The notes under the pieces: generated by a model
Told to the model about the DNA's origin: nothing
Databases searched by the model: none
Seen by the model: only the letters and a program-made list of their open reading frames with translations
Shown here: positions 1 through 10,833 of the stretch, in pieces
Layout of the letters: every line of letters starts with the position of its first letter
Position numbering within the stretch: position 1 is the stretch's first letter
Assembly: GCA_963576735.1 (NCBI GenBank)
Contig: OY755187.1
Span: forward strand, 14,446,001 to 14,510,000
DNA length: 64,000 nt
Source: Bedellia somnulentella
Taxonomy: Eukaryota > Arthropoda > Insecta > Lepidoptera > Bedelliidae
Direction of reading: 5' to 3'
Program-made: the position numbers and the translations under genes

Positions 1-1
1 T

Positions 2-178
2 AAAGTAGCCTCAATTACTCCTTACTACGGCAGCTATGAAAGACCTGTCAAAACTGGAACCAAATCTGTTTTCATTACAGCTGCAGTAATAGAAGAACCC
101 ATCACGGTGTATGTCTTGTTACCTCAAGAAATAGAGGGAGATATTATAATTCCACCGTATTTTCGAATGGTACTTTAA
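2..178 (+). CDS. Open frame entering from the left edge, unrecognised
   Basis: A reading frame runs in from the window edge without a stop and ends at TAA (176-178), giving 58 residues and no internal ATG start. The peptide contains PYYGSYERPVKTGT, then a hydrophobic stretch (SVFITAAV), and ends in IIIPPYFRMVL. I do not recognise the family. It could be the last exon of a gene to the left, the end of a transposon ORF, or chance. It does not match the neurobeachin exons further right. A 59-codon open frame is not strong evidence in AT-rich DNA, so confidence is low. Confidence 0.25.
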   Translation, partial: KVASITPYYGSYERPVKTGTKSVFITAAVIEEPITVYVLLPQEIEGDIIIPPYFRMVL

Positions 179-951
179 AGTCGTTATTACAGCACATCCT
201 TATATCAGAATAACATGCGTTGTTGAGTGAAGAGGCGGTTGTTATTGTTACATGTAGTCGTATGTAGCCCCGGTACTTGAATGTCACCCAGTGCGTGATC
301 TTCAATGTTATCTCGGACGCATTCTCATACTTGTCGTCTTACATAATGTTTTACTTATCGAAACTTAAAAATTATTACACACAGTCAGTATTGTTAATTA
401 CACACATATATTTTTGTGTAATTAATACATTTATTTATGGTCTTTATTGATTATTTCAAAATAAGCTTACATATGAATCTTAAAGCAGACACTTTAATTC
501 ATTTTCCCACGTTTCCGCCAAGTGAAAACTCCAGTACGAAATCTTCAGCTGAAAGCATTAAACGCTCTCCAATTTATCTCTCCCACAGGAGCGCGGGGCA
601 AAAACTATCTCACTTTAACGTAATTGCCTAAAATGGACTTTAATACTTGGCAATACGAATGAAAGTTTTTGCGCGGTTTCTAACGTGGCGTTTATTACAG
701 CTCTTATACGAGTTTTTGCTGTATTAGAGCTCGTTGAGTTTGGAGGCGGAGTGAAATAAACTGCTAACATTACGCCGCAGATAGATTTGGAGATATCTCA
801 TTGTGTTTCCATTTTATTGTTTTACTTCGAATATAACTTTTGTTTCCGTATTTCAAGTAGCGTGTCGCAAGCGTAGTTAATATTCATTTCTTTGTTAAAA
901 GATAAAGAACAATATCTTACAATAATCGTTATAAAATATTACGTATAAATG
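179..951. other. AT-rich non-coding stretch, nothing recognised
   Basis: Only short open frames with no recognisable product. No tRNA, repeat family or exon that I can name. Confidence 0.5.
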
Positions 952-1194
952 AACATACTTATACTCACAGCTGTTAATCCCTAGAAGGGGTAGCCAGAGC
1001 TAAGGAACTAGAAACTCCTCAGCCACTTTTGGAAAGTCGAGTGGGGTAAAGATCACAAAGCAAAGGTTGTTGGTGATGGATCTCCAACCGCATCGCCCAA
1101 AAATCCTTTAAAAGCCCCAATACCGTTCGTCGCCTCTTACGTACACCCACTGGCAAAAATGGGGTAGTGCTATTCTAAGCCGACACTACACAGC
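952..1194 (-). repeat. SINE-A copy, near full length
   Basis: On the minus strand this reads the family order seen throughout the window: head GTGTAGTGTCGGCTTAG, ACCCCATTT, GTAAGAGGCGAC, GGGCGATGCGGTTGGAGA, then TCTGGCTACCCCTTCTAGG, and a TATG-type tail. No ORF. About 245 bp. The family is inferred to be a SINE because better copies have target-site duplications and a microsatellite 3' tail. Confidence 0.8.
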
Positions 1195-1565
1195 AAAAAA
1201 TAAAATTATAAATATAAGTAAGTAATTATAAGTATAAATGAAATTTAACACAATTAGGTACTATATTCCCGTTATATATTTCTCTGTTCAAATTAGTGAA
1301 AAAATCCTACGTTTAAATTGAAATGAACTACAATTTGAAAAATTCGTTCTTGTATAAACCTATCTTCCTACACAAGGGTCAAAATCCCAAAAGTTTCCTT
1401 TGCAAGTTCCTCAGCCACACAGTTTATGTATGAGTATGGCAAGGATTGTACAATATAGGATGATGAAGTAATGGGTATGGACCATTAATCGGCTCTGACA
1501 CCTGTGGGAATAGGGTAACGCTATTCAAAACTACTATATATATATATAATAATAATAATAATAAA

Positions 1566-4500
1566 AAGGCGTAGGGATGTGACGACCCCACCGCCCATTG
1601 TTGGAATAGCAGGATGATATGTCTGCCATTCCGGCTTTGCAAATAGTCTGCGCTTGAGTTTGTAGGTGTTGACCGTGTCTACAAACTGGTCCCAGCGCTG
1701 AATAGGGTGACAACGGTCTCCCCGGGGCAAGTGAGTGAAACCCCGGGTGAATCTTCGCTCATCATAATGAGTACAAGTTATAATGATGAGCGTATAGGGC
1801 CGCTTCCCTTGGGTGATCGAAGGGGCACGTCTGGAGCTGGGGCTGGACGTGGCAGCATGCGGTCCCCCAGCCGCCGCAGGCCGGCCCGACCACCTGGCCG
1901 GTCTGCGCGACCACCTCAGCCACCAGATGGCTTGGCATCGGTTGGGACTGGGGCAACTCAGTCCCAGCAGTCGGTGCCCGCCGCTGGTGGAGCTAGGCGC
2001 CGCATGGCATGGACGGTCGATATGAATAGGAATGCCATGCGGGCCTATCTTAGGGCCTCGGGTTCGAGAACTGGACGGACGGGTTATCGGGCAGCAATGT
2101 ACCGCGAATTTCTGCGGCTGGAGCCCAATTTGACCGTCACAGAACAAAACCTGGCGGATCGAGTTCGGTACATACAGCGCTCAGAACTTTTTAGCACTAC
2201 CGAACTCGAACAATTGCGACGCGAGGCTGTTCCCCCGCTAGACGAAGAGCCACCTTTGCAGGTTCTCCCTCCAGTCCCTGAACGGGAAGTACGGAGGGAG
2301 CCAATTGTTAACCTGCCGGATGTGGGTGGTGCGGAAAGCGATTGGGGAACAGTCTCCCTGGATTTGGATTTGGTGAGGAGCGCACTCGAAGAGACGATCC
2401 TGGAATATCGCCAAGTGCCTCTCGAAAGGAGGCCAAGGCTGCCCCGAGTTCCTCTCAGCATCAAGGTTCGGGATGTCGTTGAGGCCGTCAATAACATGCT
2501 GCCCTCATTTTTAGAGAGCAGCATGGACCTTTGGGATACGGGTTCAATTCTCTTTGGCGCCGCAATGACAGTTTGTCAATTAGTCGGCGTCAGGATGCCG
2601 CCAACAAGAGTTGGTGGCTCCCGTCAGGCTGGCAGTACTAGTCCCAGGATTAGAACTAGACCAGCCTGGATGAGGCGGATTGAAAGCCGTATCACAAGGG
2701 CCAGGGTCCTCATCGGCAAACTGACCAGCTTCAGATCAGGCAACAATAGGCCGAGGGTGGTGCGCTTCGTCAGGGAGGCATTCCCTGGTGAGAATGTCTT
2801 TGACAACTCACCGGAGTTTGCCTGTAGAGTGGTGGAGCGCATCGATGATCTGAAGCAGAAGATCGCTGCTTGGGGTAAGCGAATTAGGCGATATTCTGAA
2901 AGGGTAAAGAGGTACCAACAGAATCGTCTCTTCATGAGTGACCAGAAGAAGTTCTACAGAACTTTGGGACGTCCCGACGTGGTTACGACAGGTCAGCGAC
3001 CGGAAAAAGCAGATGTAGTTGCCTTTTGGCGTGGGCTTTGGTCGCTGCCTGTTGATCACGAAGAGGGCCGATGGTTCGAGGCGGTCGAGGGAGCGTGCGA
3101 GCCCATAGCGCCCATGAACCCCGTCAACATATCCGAGGAGGATGTGGTGGCTGCGATCCATAAGGCTCCGTACTGGAAAAGTCCGGGGCCGGACGGATTG
3201 CACCAATACTGGTTGAAGGGGTTCACGCGCTGTCACGCTACTCTCGCCCGTCAGTTCCAAAGTGCCCTCGAGAGTGGGACGCTCCCGAACTTCTTAACTA
3301 CTGGGGTCACTCATTTAGCTCCAAAGAGCGATGCTACCGCGGATCCATCACAATACCGCCCCATTACTTGTCTTTGTACAATTTACAAGACCTTGACATC
3401 CGTTCTGAGCTCCAAGATTACTCAACACATTGTTGATAACAATGTGATATCTGGAGCTCAGAACGGATGTAGGGGCGGTAGTCGCGGTAGCAAGGAGCTG
3501 CTCCTCATCGACGCAGTCGTAGGCCAACTGGTCAAACGCAACCGTCGGAACTTCTCCGCTGGCTGGATAGACTACAGGAAGGCGTTCGATTCGGTACCTC
3601 ATACATGGCTCATGAGGGTCCTTGAGCTGTACAAAATTGATAGTACAGTTCGACACTTCCTCGGGCAGTGTATGGGGTGCTGGAGAACGATCCTGAGTTT
3701 AGACGGTCAGCGGATGACGGACGCAGATGACCAAATTGATATAAGGCGAGGGATTTTCCAGGGCGATTGCCTGAGTCCAGTTTGGTTTTGCTTGGCCCTG
3801 AATCCTCTAAGCACACTCTTGGAGAATTCGGGGACAGGCTTTCAGTTTCGGAGAGGCGGACCACGCTTGCCTCATCTCCTTTACATGGATGACCTGAAGC
3901 TTTACGCCCCCACGGCTGACAGATTGGCGGAGCTACTGACGATCACTAACGATTTCAGTGGTTCCGTCAAGATGGAGCTCGGGGTCGATAAGTGTGCGGT
4001 CATCCATGTTCAGAGGGGGCATGTCGTGCACTCTGATGGTGTCGATGTCGGCACCAATCATTTGAGGGCACTCTCCGAGGCTGAAACATACCGGTATCTG
4101 GGCATGTCACAAACCATCGGTGTGAAGGTGGCAGACGTGAAACAGGGTGTTTGCGAGGAGTTTTATGAACGCCTGAAAAGTGTGCTTAATAGCTACTTGT
4201 CAGGCGTTAATAAGATCCGAGCCATTAACTCCTGGGTCATGCCTGTACTGATGTACACATTTGGCGTGCTCAGATGGACTCAGACCGAACTCGACGCTCT
4301 GGACAGACGAGTCCGCACGATGATGACCTCTCATCGAATGCATCATCCGAGGTCGTCGGTTATGAGATTGTATATCCCGCGGAAGTGTGGTGGTCGAGGC
4401 CTCTTGAGTGCCAAAACCATGCACAACCGCGAGGTATGCAACCTCAGAAACTATTTTTTGACGATGACGGATGATAGTATTCGGGGAGAGGTGGTCACTA

Positions 4501-5475
4501 GTGATAAAGGACTGACTCCCTTATCGTTGGCCTCACAGGATTGGCGAACCCCGGAGGTACTTAGCACCTCTGATCGGGAGTCCGTATGGAAAGAGAAGGA
4601 GCTGCATGGGAGGTTTTACAAGGTACTTCACGAACCTTTCGTGGACCGTAAAGCCTCCCTGCATTGGCTGCGTTTCGGGGACCTCTTTGGGGAAACCGAA
4701 GGTTTTGTCTGTGCAATACAAGACCAGGTTATCAAGACGCGAAACTATCGGAAATACATCCTAAAGGACGGTACCACAGACATCTGTCGAGCATGTGGCC
4801 GTCCCGGAGAGTCACTTAGGCATGTTATTTCCGGTTGTTCGGCATTTGCTAACACTGAGTACTTGCACAGACACAACCAAGCAGCCAAAATCCTGCATCA
4901 GGAGCTCGCTCTGAAATACGGACTCTTGCAACAGAGGCTGCCGTATTACAAGTATCTGCCGGAGCCAATCCTAGAAAACGACCGTGCCAAAATCTATTGG
5001 GACCGATCCGTTATCACGGACAGGACTATTCTAGCGAATAAGCCTGATATCGTGGTATGGGATCGGTCGCAGTCGAGGGTATTTCTAGTCGATGTCACTA
5101 TCCCTCATGACGAGGGTCTCGTGAAAGCCGAAACCGAGAAGCGTCGGAAGTATCTCGATCTGGCCCACGAGATCACCGACATGTGGGGTGTGACTTTGAC
5201 AGAAATAATCCCAATTGTTTTGTCCGTGAACGGGTTAATTCCAACCAGCCTCGCGACCAACTTGAGGCGGTTGGATTTCTGTGGCGTGTCGGTTCCAGCA
5301 CAGATGCAGAAAGCGGTGCTGCTCGATACGGCTCGGATCGTCCGTCGGTTCTTGAACCTGACTCCCTGACCCCGACCGACTGTGCTCTTGTCGGGGAGTA
5401 CCGCCTCTCCCATTTAAAATTCTAATTTTCTGTTTCGGCCTTGGGAGAGGCGAGAAGCTAAAAGTGATCCCGAAA
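1566..5475 (+). mobile_element. Complete Dong-like (R4 clade) non-LTR retrotransposon
   Basis: A 3.9-kb element with (TAA)n directly on both sides: ATAATAATAATAATAA before it (about 1548-1565) and AATAATAATAATAATAA after it (5476-5490). The 5' UTR is about 140 bases, followed by one ORF (1707-5369) and a 3' UTR of about 105 bases with no poly(A). Dong of Bombyx, the type element of this group, is known to insert into TAA repeats, and R4-clade elements carry one ORF with a reverse transcriptase and a restriction-like endonuclease, as here. The uninterrupted ORF and exact flanks suggest a recent insertion. Exact ends are uncertain by a few bases because the element and target share A/T bases. 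Confidence 0.88.
1707..5369 (+). CDS. Dong/R4-type retrotransposon protein: reverse transcriptase plus restriction-like endonuclease
   Basis: The 1220-residue protein makes a DNA copy of its own RNA at a nicked chromosomal target (target-primed reverse transcription). The first 200 residues are rich in R, P and G, and I see no classical C2H2 zinc finger there. Reverse transcriptase spans roughly 430-850, with KSPGPDGLHQYWLK, QYRPITCLCTIYK, an FDSV block (F627), FQGD (684-687) and the catalytic YMDD box (726-729). Near the C-terminus is a CCHC zinc knuckle (C1027, C1030, H1039, C1044) followed by the restriction-like endonuclease signature KPD (1112-1114) and D1129 in FLVDVTIP. This order is that of R2/R4-type site-specific elements; the (TAA)n target and single ORF point to Dong. 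Start at 1707 is the first ATG of the frame; a start further in cannot be excluded. No frameshift or stop is present, and GC content is visibly higher than the surroundings, as for a recently arrived gene. Confidence 0.92.
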   Translation: MTTVSPGQVSETPGESSLIIMSTSYNDERIGPLPLGDRRGTSGAGAGRGSMRSPSRRRPARPPGRSARPPQPPDGLASVGTGATQSQQSVPAAGGARRRMAWTVDMNRNAMRAYLRASGSRTGRTGYRAAMYREFLRLEPNLTVTEQNLADRVRYIQRSELFSTTELEQLRREAVPPLDEEPPLQVLPPVPEREVRREPIVNLPDVGGAESDWGTVSLDLDLVRSALEETILEYRQVPLERRPRLPRVPLSIKVRDVVEAVNNMLPSFLESSMDLWDTGSILFGAAMTVCQLVGVRMPPTRVGGSRQAGSTSPRIRTRPAWMRRIESRITRARVLIGKLTSFRSGNNRPRVVRFVREAFPGENVFDNSPEFACRVVERIDDLKQKIAAWGKRIRRYSERVKRYQQNRLFMSDQKKFYRTLGRPDVVTTGQRPEKADVVAFWRGLWSLPVDHEEGRWFEAVEGACEPIAPMNPVNISEEDVVAAIHKAPYWKSPGPDGLHQYWLKGFTRCHATLARQFQSALESGTLPNFLTTGVTHLAPKSDATADPSQYRPITCLCTIYKTLTSVLSSKITQHIVDNNVISGAQNGCRGGSRGSKELLLIDAVVGQLVKRNRRNFSAGWIDYRKAFDSVPHTWLMRVLELYKIDSTVRHFLGQCMGCWRTILSLDGQRMTDADDQIDIRRGIFQGDCLSPVWFCLALNPLSTLLENSGTGFQFRRGGPRLPHLLYMDDLKLYAPTADRLAELLTITNDFSGSVKMELGVDKCAVIHVQRGHVVHSDGVDVGTNHLRALSEAETYRYLGMSQTIGVKVADVKQGVCEEFYERLKSVLNSYLSGVNKIRAINSWVMPVLMYTFGVLRWTQTELDALDRRVRTMMTSHRMHHPRSSVMRLYIPRKCGGRGLLSAKTMHNREVCNLRNYFLTMTDDSIRGEVVTSDKGLTPLSLASQDWRTPEVLSTSDRESVWKEKELHGRFYKVLHEPFVDRKASLHWLRFGDLFGETEGFVCAIQDQVIKTRNYRKYILKDGTTDICRACGRPGESLRHVISGCSAFANTEYLHRHNQAAKILHQELALKYGLLQQRLPYYKYLPEPILENDRAKIYWDRSVITDRTILANKPDIVVWDRSQSRVFLVDVTIPHDEGLVKAETEKRRKYLDLAHEITDMWGVTLTEIIPIVLSVNGLIPTSLATNLRRLDFCGVSVPAQMQKAVLLDTARIVRRFLNLTP

Positions 5476-5640
5476 TAATAATAATAATAAAACTCTTTAT
5501 TGCACATTACAAAATAAAACAACAATTACAAAAAAGATCGGTATAAAAGCCAAAGTACAACTGGCGGTCTTATCACTAAGAGCGATCTCTTCCAGACAAC
5601 CCATTAATGGAAAGATTTGCTGGATTAAAAACATGTTCGG
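5476..5640 (-). repeat. CR1/Zenon-type LINE 3' end with (TTA)n tail
   Basis: On the minus strand it reads CTGGAAGAGATCGCTCTTAG, GATAAGACCGCCAG, then GCAATAAAGAG and (TTA)n. The same block recurs at 45103-45366, there with a tail of GAATA-type repeats. The arrangement is that of a 5'-truncated LINE 3' UTR. Assignment to CR1/Zenon is from memory of lepidopteran elements. The Dong element sits inside its tail microsatellite. Confidence 0.65.
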
Positions 5641-6284
5641 TAGATGTCCAATAAATTAAACTGATTTGCTTAAAAACTAAAAATTATTCATCAAACTATT
5701 ATCTATCTATTTTAAGTATAACTAAATATTTATTAAGTTCTATATGTATGTAATATATATATATATATATTACATACATATAAATAATATATTACACAGC
5801 TTTAATTGTATTACCAGACACCTGAAAAAAATCTACAATTCAAACAGCTTTTCTCAGGTTACGAAAGCAACATCGGTGTAATGTTAAAGTTTGGTGGTTT
5901 TGTTCATTAATTTTAATTTTTATTTAGTATAACATTAATTTAAATTATTAAGACAAGATGTAGATAAATATCCGTAGCGAAGCGAGCTTTTGTACTATTT
6001 GTGCAATTGAATAATAACTGTTATAAATCGATGACGCCCTAGTAACTTTTTGTAACTTGCGAAACTGGTCGTTGCTTAGAACAAGGAGTAACAAACATGA
6101 AACTAGGGGTGATTCACATTTCATAACAATTACTTATTCCTAGTTATTGTATGCTAACGATAACGTTCATATCATAGCGTGCATTGGACTTAGTAAGCAA
6201 AGTAAGGCTACATAATAAGAAGAAGTTTCTTCTGCTGATTAAGATGAAATAATATTTAATCCCTCATTTTAATTTGTAAGTTAT
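5641..6284. other. Non-coding; AT palindrome only
   Basis: No gene seen. About 5745-5782 holds a self-complementary run, TATGTATGTAATATAT mirrored by ATATATTACATACATA, probably a microsatellite hairpin. Confidence 0.5.
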
Positions 6285-6475
6285 ACTTACGGCTAATAAT
6301 AATCCCAGAAAGGGGCATTCGAATTAGAAATTTCTGAGCCTTGGATTTGAGTGGGGAATAGCTTTGAAACATAAAGGATTTTTGGTGATGGGTCTCTAGC
6401 CAAATCGCCATAGAATCACTTAAAAGCCTTAAAACCCCAAGTCGCCGCACATAAATCTAGCGGGAAGTACTGCTT
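6285..6475 (-). repeat. Old, degraded SINE-A copy
   Basis: Minus-strand match to the family in order: ACTTACGGCTAATAATAATCCC, a weak TCTGAGCC, TTTTTGGTGATGGGTCTC, AAATCGCC and AAGTCGCCGC, with many substitutions and gaps. Confidence 0.55.
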
Positions 6476-7744
6476 TATTATTACTATTCGTTTTGTCACT
6501 ACTTAGCTAAAGATATTAATTATAGACGGCGGAAATTACCTGAAATTGCATAGGGGAGGCTAGGCATTAAAAATATTATGCCAGAGTCAAACGTCAGCGA
6601 GTAAACATGAGCGAGAGCAAATCTTAACGACATACCATGATAACACCGCCGCCGCCGCCGCCGTTAGCCTGTCAATAAAACTTTAGTGTGTCCTTAGAAT
6701 TTATGCTACCCTGGTAAATGAACCTTTTGATGTTGAAGTTTAAGATCTTTGTTCAATTATGGGCGTCTTCAAGACAGTAATAATAATGCAAGTGTAAATC
6801 GATTTTACATACAGGGTTCCGTTTTTTTTTCTGTCGTTCTAACAAAAACAGTTTTTAACACAAAGAGTATGAAGGGTAATTAAGGGATTGCAGACCTCAT
6901 GTTAGAACATGATATCTCTGTAAGTTAGTGAGAACAAAAGTTTTTACTAGATAAATAATTTACCCTTATTAGGACATGGAACCCTAAAAGGGAATATAAA
7001 TAAAAAATATAGGGAAAGACTTAATAATATATTGATTATTAGCAATCATGACGTAATAACCTCGATGCATTGTACCAGGAGTGCAAAGCTTCCGAGGAAC
7101 ACACCGAGACGCGATGCAGTAATGGAGGGTTATTATTGTTATCGGTCGGAGGGTGGGGCTGCGTTTGGCCGCCACCCAACCAATATGGAGAAACGAGTTT
7201 TATTTTACAACATTTTTGAAACACGCCAACCGCATCAATATTGGATTCTACTGTGTTTTTGTTTACATTTCTCAAACACCGCTACGGCTAGATTACACAA
7301 ATACCATAGGTAAATAATATAAATAAAATACGTGGTAAATTGATCGGCATGTTTATTTATTAGAAATTTCCTTAACTGCAAATGTACTTATTTAAGTTTA
7401 ACTGATATGCAGCCGTGACGGTAAAACACAAATTGGAATTGCCATTAAAATAAGCATATTTTGTAAGGCTCCCTTATTAAAGCAAAAAAATAAGTGACTA
7501 ATTTGTTTTAGTTATACAAAAACAAATAAAATCGTGTTAAGTAAGCTTAGCAATTAAGAGACTTGCTGGCATTTATCTGCGAGTATTACTTCAATTCAAA
7601 TGTTGAGATACGAAACAGCGGACCCCATGCACAAACTATGCCGCAAATTAAACATTTATCTATTTTATTTATTATCACGGATTATATTCTCAAAATTTCT
7701 TTGTTCTACATTTAAATATATTTTGAAAGAGTGGTGAACAAACC
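6476..7744. other. Non-coding; short (CCG)n tract
   Basis: Short (CCG)5 run at about 6648-6664. The open frames around 7030-7310 overlap on both strands and resemble nothing known. No gene called. Confidence 0.5.
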
Positions 7745-8473
7745 CTATTTTTAACCGACTTCAAAAAAAGGAGTGTTCTCAATTCGACCGGTATATTTTT
7801 TTTTTTTTTTTTTTTTTATGTTTGTTCGCCGATTACTTCGCCATTTATGAACCGATTTTGATTATTATTTTTTTATTCGAAAGAAGATACTCCCGGATTG
7901 GTACCATGATGAGGATATCAGGGTCTGATGATGGGATCCTGGAGAAATCGAGGGGAACCCTCAAATTTTATAGAAAAATGTACCGCGTTTTACATATTTT
8001 CTGAACTTATATTGGCATTTGCTTCTGAAAATCATATTGTTATGCTGCTGAGTTGATGATAGAAGGTGTGGATCCTCAATCACTAGGTATTAGGAAACAG
8101 TTCTTTCCACATTCTATATAGATTTATACTCCTCTTCGTAGCTTTTATGAAGAGAAGTACAGGTTCACTAAACATTTCTTTTGTTATGTTATTGTTACCG
8201 AGAAAGTACCATGAGACCAGGATCTGATGATGGCATCCCAGGAAATCGAGGGGACTGTCGAAACTCTCAATTATGTGACAGTGTATTTGTTCAAAACGCC
8301 GATAGGCCTGCCCTGTATAACGTGAGAACACTGCCTAATAAATCGTGGGTACTCTGAACAACAGGTGACAATGTCACGTGATATTCAGAGGTATTACTAC
8401 CTCTGCTAACCCCTTCAGGGATAATCCGAGAGGCATCTTTGCCAGGTCTACCCATCTCTAAAACTCGTAAAAT
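7745..8473 (+). repeat. Unclassified interspersed repeat with a SINE-B fragment inside
   Basis: Begins TTTTTAACCGACTTCAAAAAA and runs through a long T tract. This ACCGACTTC start is a common lepidopteran repeat, but I cannot assign its class. A block around 7905-7965 (CCATGATGAGG, GTCTGATGATGG, AAATCGAGGGGA) recurs about 304 bases later at 8209-8260, so the unit is internally duplicated. 8274-8432 is the 3' part of SINE-B (GACAGTGTATTTGTTC, CGATAGGCCTGCC, CCTCTGCTAACCCCTTC). Confidence 0.5.
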
Positions 8474-9047
8474 AAAATAATTTTTAACAAAAAGAAAACC
8501 GACTTCATAGAAAAACAACCGAAAATAAACAATCTAGTACTAAAAAGTACGAAATAAGTTTTTTAATTGAATATGAGTACTGTGATTGATAGCTTAGCAA
8601 TTTCTTTATTCCACACGCGTCAGTTCAACCTACCTAAATATTACAATTCTCTTAAATTAATTTTTGAGTCGGTGCCAGACAAACAAAAGTAAATTCACCC
8701 TGCTATCTATCTCTGATTATTACAATCTAAAAAATATTATATCGTACAAAAATCAATTTACCCTACAACTACAAGGTACCCTACATTTTACATGTATATG
8801 AAGTGCGAAATACACACTTCTTATTATCAATAATCATCGAGGCTGGCACCGGCTCACAAATTAATTTAAGAGAATTGTAATATTTAGGTAGGTTGAACTG
8901 ACGCGTGTGGAATAAAGAAATTGCTAAGGTATCAATCACAGTACTCATATTCAATTAAAAAACTTATTTCGTACTTTTTAGTACTAGATTGTTTATTTTC
9001 GGTTGTTTTTCTATGAAGTCGGTTTTCTTTTTGTTAAAAATTATTTT
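8474..9047. repeat. Foldback element with arms of about 205 bp
   Basis: Left arm 8474 to about 8680 and right arm about 8842-9047 are reverse complements: AAAATAATTTTTAACAAAAA at the left end answers TTTTTGTTAAAAATTATTTT at the right, and CCACACGCGTCAGTTCAACC answers GGTTGAACTGACGCGTGTGG. The loop is about 160 bp and has no coding content. This is a non-autonomous DNA transposon of foldback/MITE type or an inverted duplication. Each arm also contains ACCGACTTC, as in the repeat to its left. Confidence 0.8.
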
Positions 9048-10137
9048 TAAAAAAGCAAATACAAAAATAATCCTTTTGTCGATGAAAGAAAGGCTTTTTA
9101 TGTGGTTTTATTTCAAGCTTATATTTTATCAGCGTGTTTCTAAAAGCAAAACACAATATTGGCTGTTTGGTTTTTATTGGAATTCCGAAATCGGTTGGAA
9201 TCCGTAAGCAATCCAGCGGCGGCGCTCGGAGACCATGGGACATGAGTGATTGCCTTTTTGATTGATACATCACTGAGAGCAGCATACTTTACATATTTGT
9301 ATATTTATGTACTTTCGCAGTATAAAATAAAATGTTAGCGGACTTAATTTATTAATTTTCCTATCTCAGTTGTTGATTTGTTTTTCAACATTAAATACTA
9401 GTTCTTTAGAAAAATATATAAAGACGACGGTAATGAGTATTACTCACCTAACGAGGGTTGTGTATGAATTAGAAAGAAATTAATATTTGTGTTAAAAATG
9501 TGTTTGGGATTAAAAACAAACCAAGTGCAGTTTAAAGTCGCCACAAAACTTGAGGAAAACCCGCACAGAACACTCCTCTCTCCTATCCGAGACGGGATAA
9601 GGAGGCGAAACATAAGGTGCATTGGCAGATCTGCAGTCCAGAGCGTTGCGGTCTGGCAAATACCGGGACGTGCTGTTTGGCTAAATGTTGACGAAAAGGT
9701 TACCGATAAAATTATAATATTGAAACACCATCTAGGTATTGTACCGAATAGAATTATATTGAACAATAATACTACCGATCTAGCCCGTAGAATTGAAGTT
9801 ATAACTAACTTCCATTAAACTTCATTCCATCAACCTGTATATTGTTCGATATGTTCATTAATTTCTTTTGTTACGGCATACTAGATTTTTACAATTCAAC
9901 AACTATTGGTTTTCTGATCGCGTGTTTTCATGCTTGTTTGTACATGTTTTCCAAACCCGACGTAAGAACACCTTAGTCTTCCCGTGACCATGAAAACTAA
10001 AAAGTTCTCAAAACGTCACGCTTAAAAAATACGTGATTTAAATATACGAAAATCAATATTTGTTTTAATTGTAATATGCAATCGCGAAATTGTTGGATAA
10101 TACTATAATGGATTATTGTTAAAAACAAAAGAATCTT
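9048..10137. other. Non-coding; one unrecognised 109-codon open frame
   Basis: An open frame 9489-9818 (+) starts MCLGLKTNQVQFK. It overlaps an equally long frame on the other strand, has no recognisable domain and no splice context that joins it to the neurobeachin exons. I do not call it a gene. Confidence 0.4.
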
Positions 10138-10210
10138 TGGAGGCGCCGGGTATCGATCCCGGTACCTCTCGCATGCTAAGCGAGCGCTCTACCATCTGAG
10201 CTACGCCCCC
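10138..10210 (-). tRNA. tRNA-Ala (anticodon AGC)
   Basis: 73-base cloverleaf on the minus strand: acceptor GGGGGCG with CGCCTCC plus A73, D arm GCTC/GAGC, anticodon stem CTCGC/GCGAG with loop TTAGCAT (anticodon AGC), T stem CCGGG/CCCGG. The acceptor has the G3:U70 wobble pair that marks alanine tRNAs. Identical to six other copies here. About 170 bp of upstream flank (to 10383) is near-identical to that of the + strand copy at 34374, so the gene moved as an inverted duplicate. A T-run downstream can end Pol III transcription. Confidence 0.97.
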
Positions 10211-10833
10211 TGATGAAGTACTCACTGAATTTAACGTTATCATTGCTGAAGAAACATAACTCGCAGCTCCTGCGGCGATCACTGCTTGCTTACGAAAGTG
10301 AATGTCGCCTTAACTAGAGCAACGGCACGTACGAATTCGATGCAATACGATAAAGAAATTCTGATACCTCTTTAAGATTCATGTTTGCTTAATTAATATT
10401 TTGAGAAAATATAAACAAAACAACTTACAATTACAAAAATAATAAAAAAGGCAGACATTTTGAAGATAAAAAAAATACTCAAATATTTTTGGAAAGTCAA
10501 TGAAGCAAATATAAAAAAAAGATAGATGATGATAGGTTACCAAATACATCGTACAAAAATAGCTTAGCCTAAAAGCCCCAGTTTTTTTTAAATGGCACAA
10601 GGTTAGAGTTCGTATTCTATCTTTTGTTCGTAGCATGGTTAAAACAAAGTATCGGGTAATTGGGATAACATTTTAAACGGTGCAGTTGGATGTGAATAGA
10701 CCTTGCATTAGTTGGACTATTTTGGACTACCCTTTTTTTTGGAAGTGGCTGTATCTAGAATTAGAGGTCTACGGATACATTTATCTATGACACGATACTC
10801 ATCAGTATGACTATTAATATTCACAAAAAAAAA

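Noticed and set aside
952..1194. Repeated SINE-A copies considered as a CRISPR-like or satellite array
   Set aside because: Copies lie in both orientations, at irregular spacing, with target duplications, as expected for dispersed retroposons.
1521..2147. 208-codon minus-strand frame over the Dong 5' region
   Set aside because: Antisense shadow of the retrotransposon ORF with low-complexity composition and no domain.
9489..9818. 109-codon frame considered as a nested gene
   Set aside because: An equal frame exists on the other strand, there is no family resemblance and no supporting signals.
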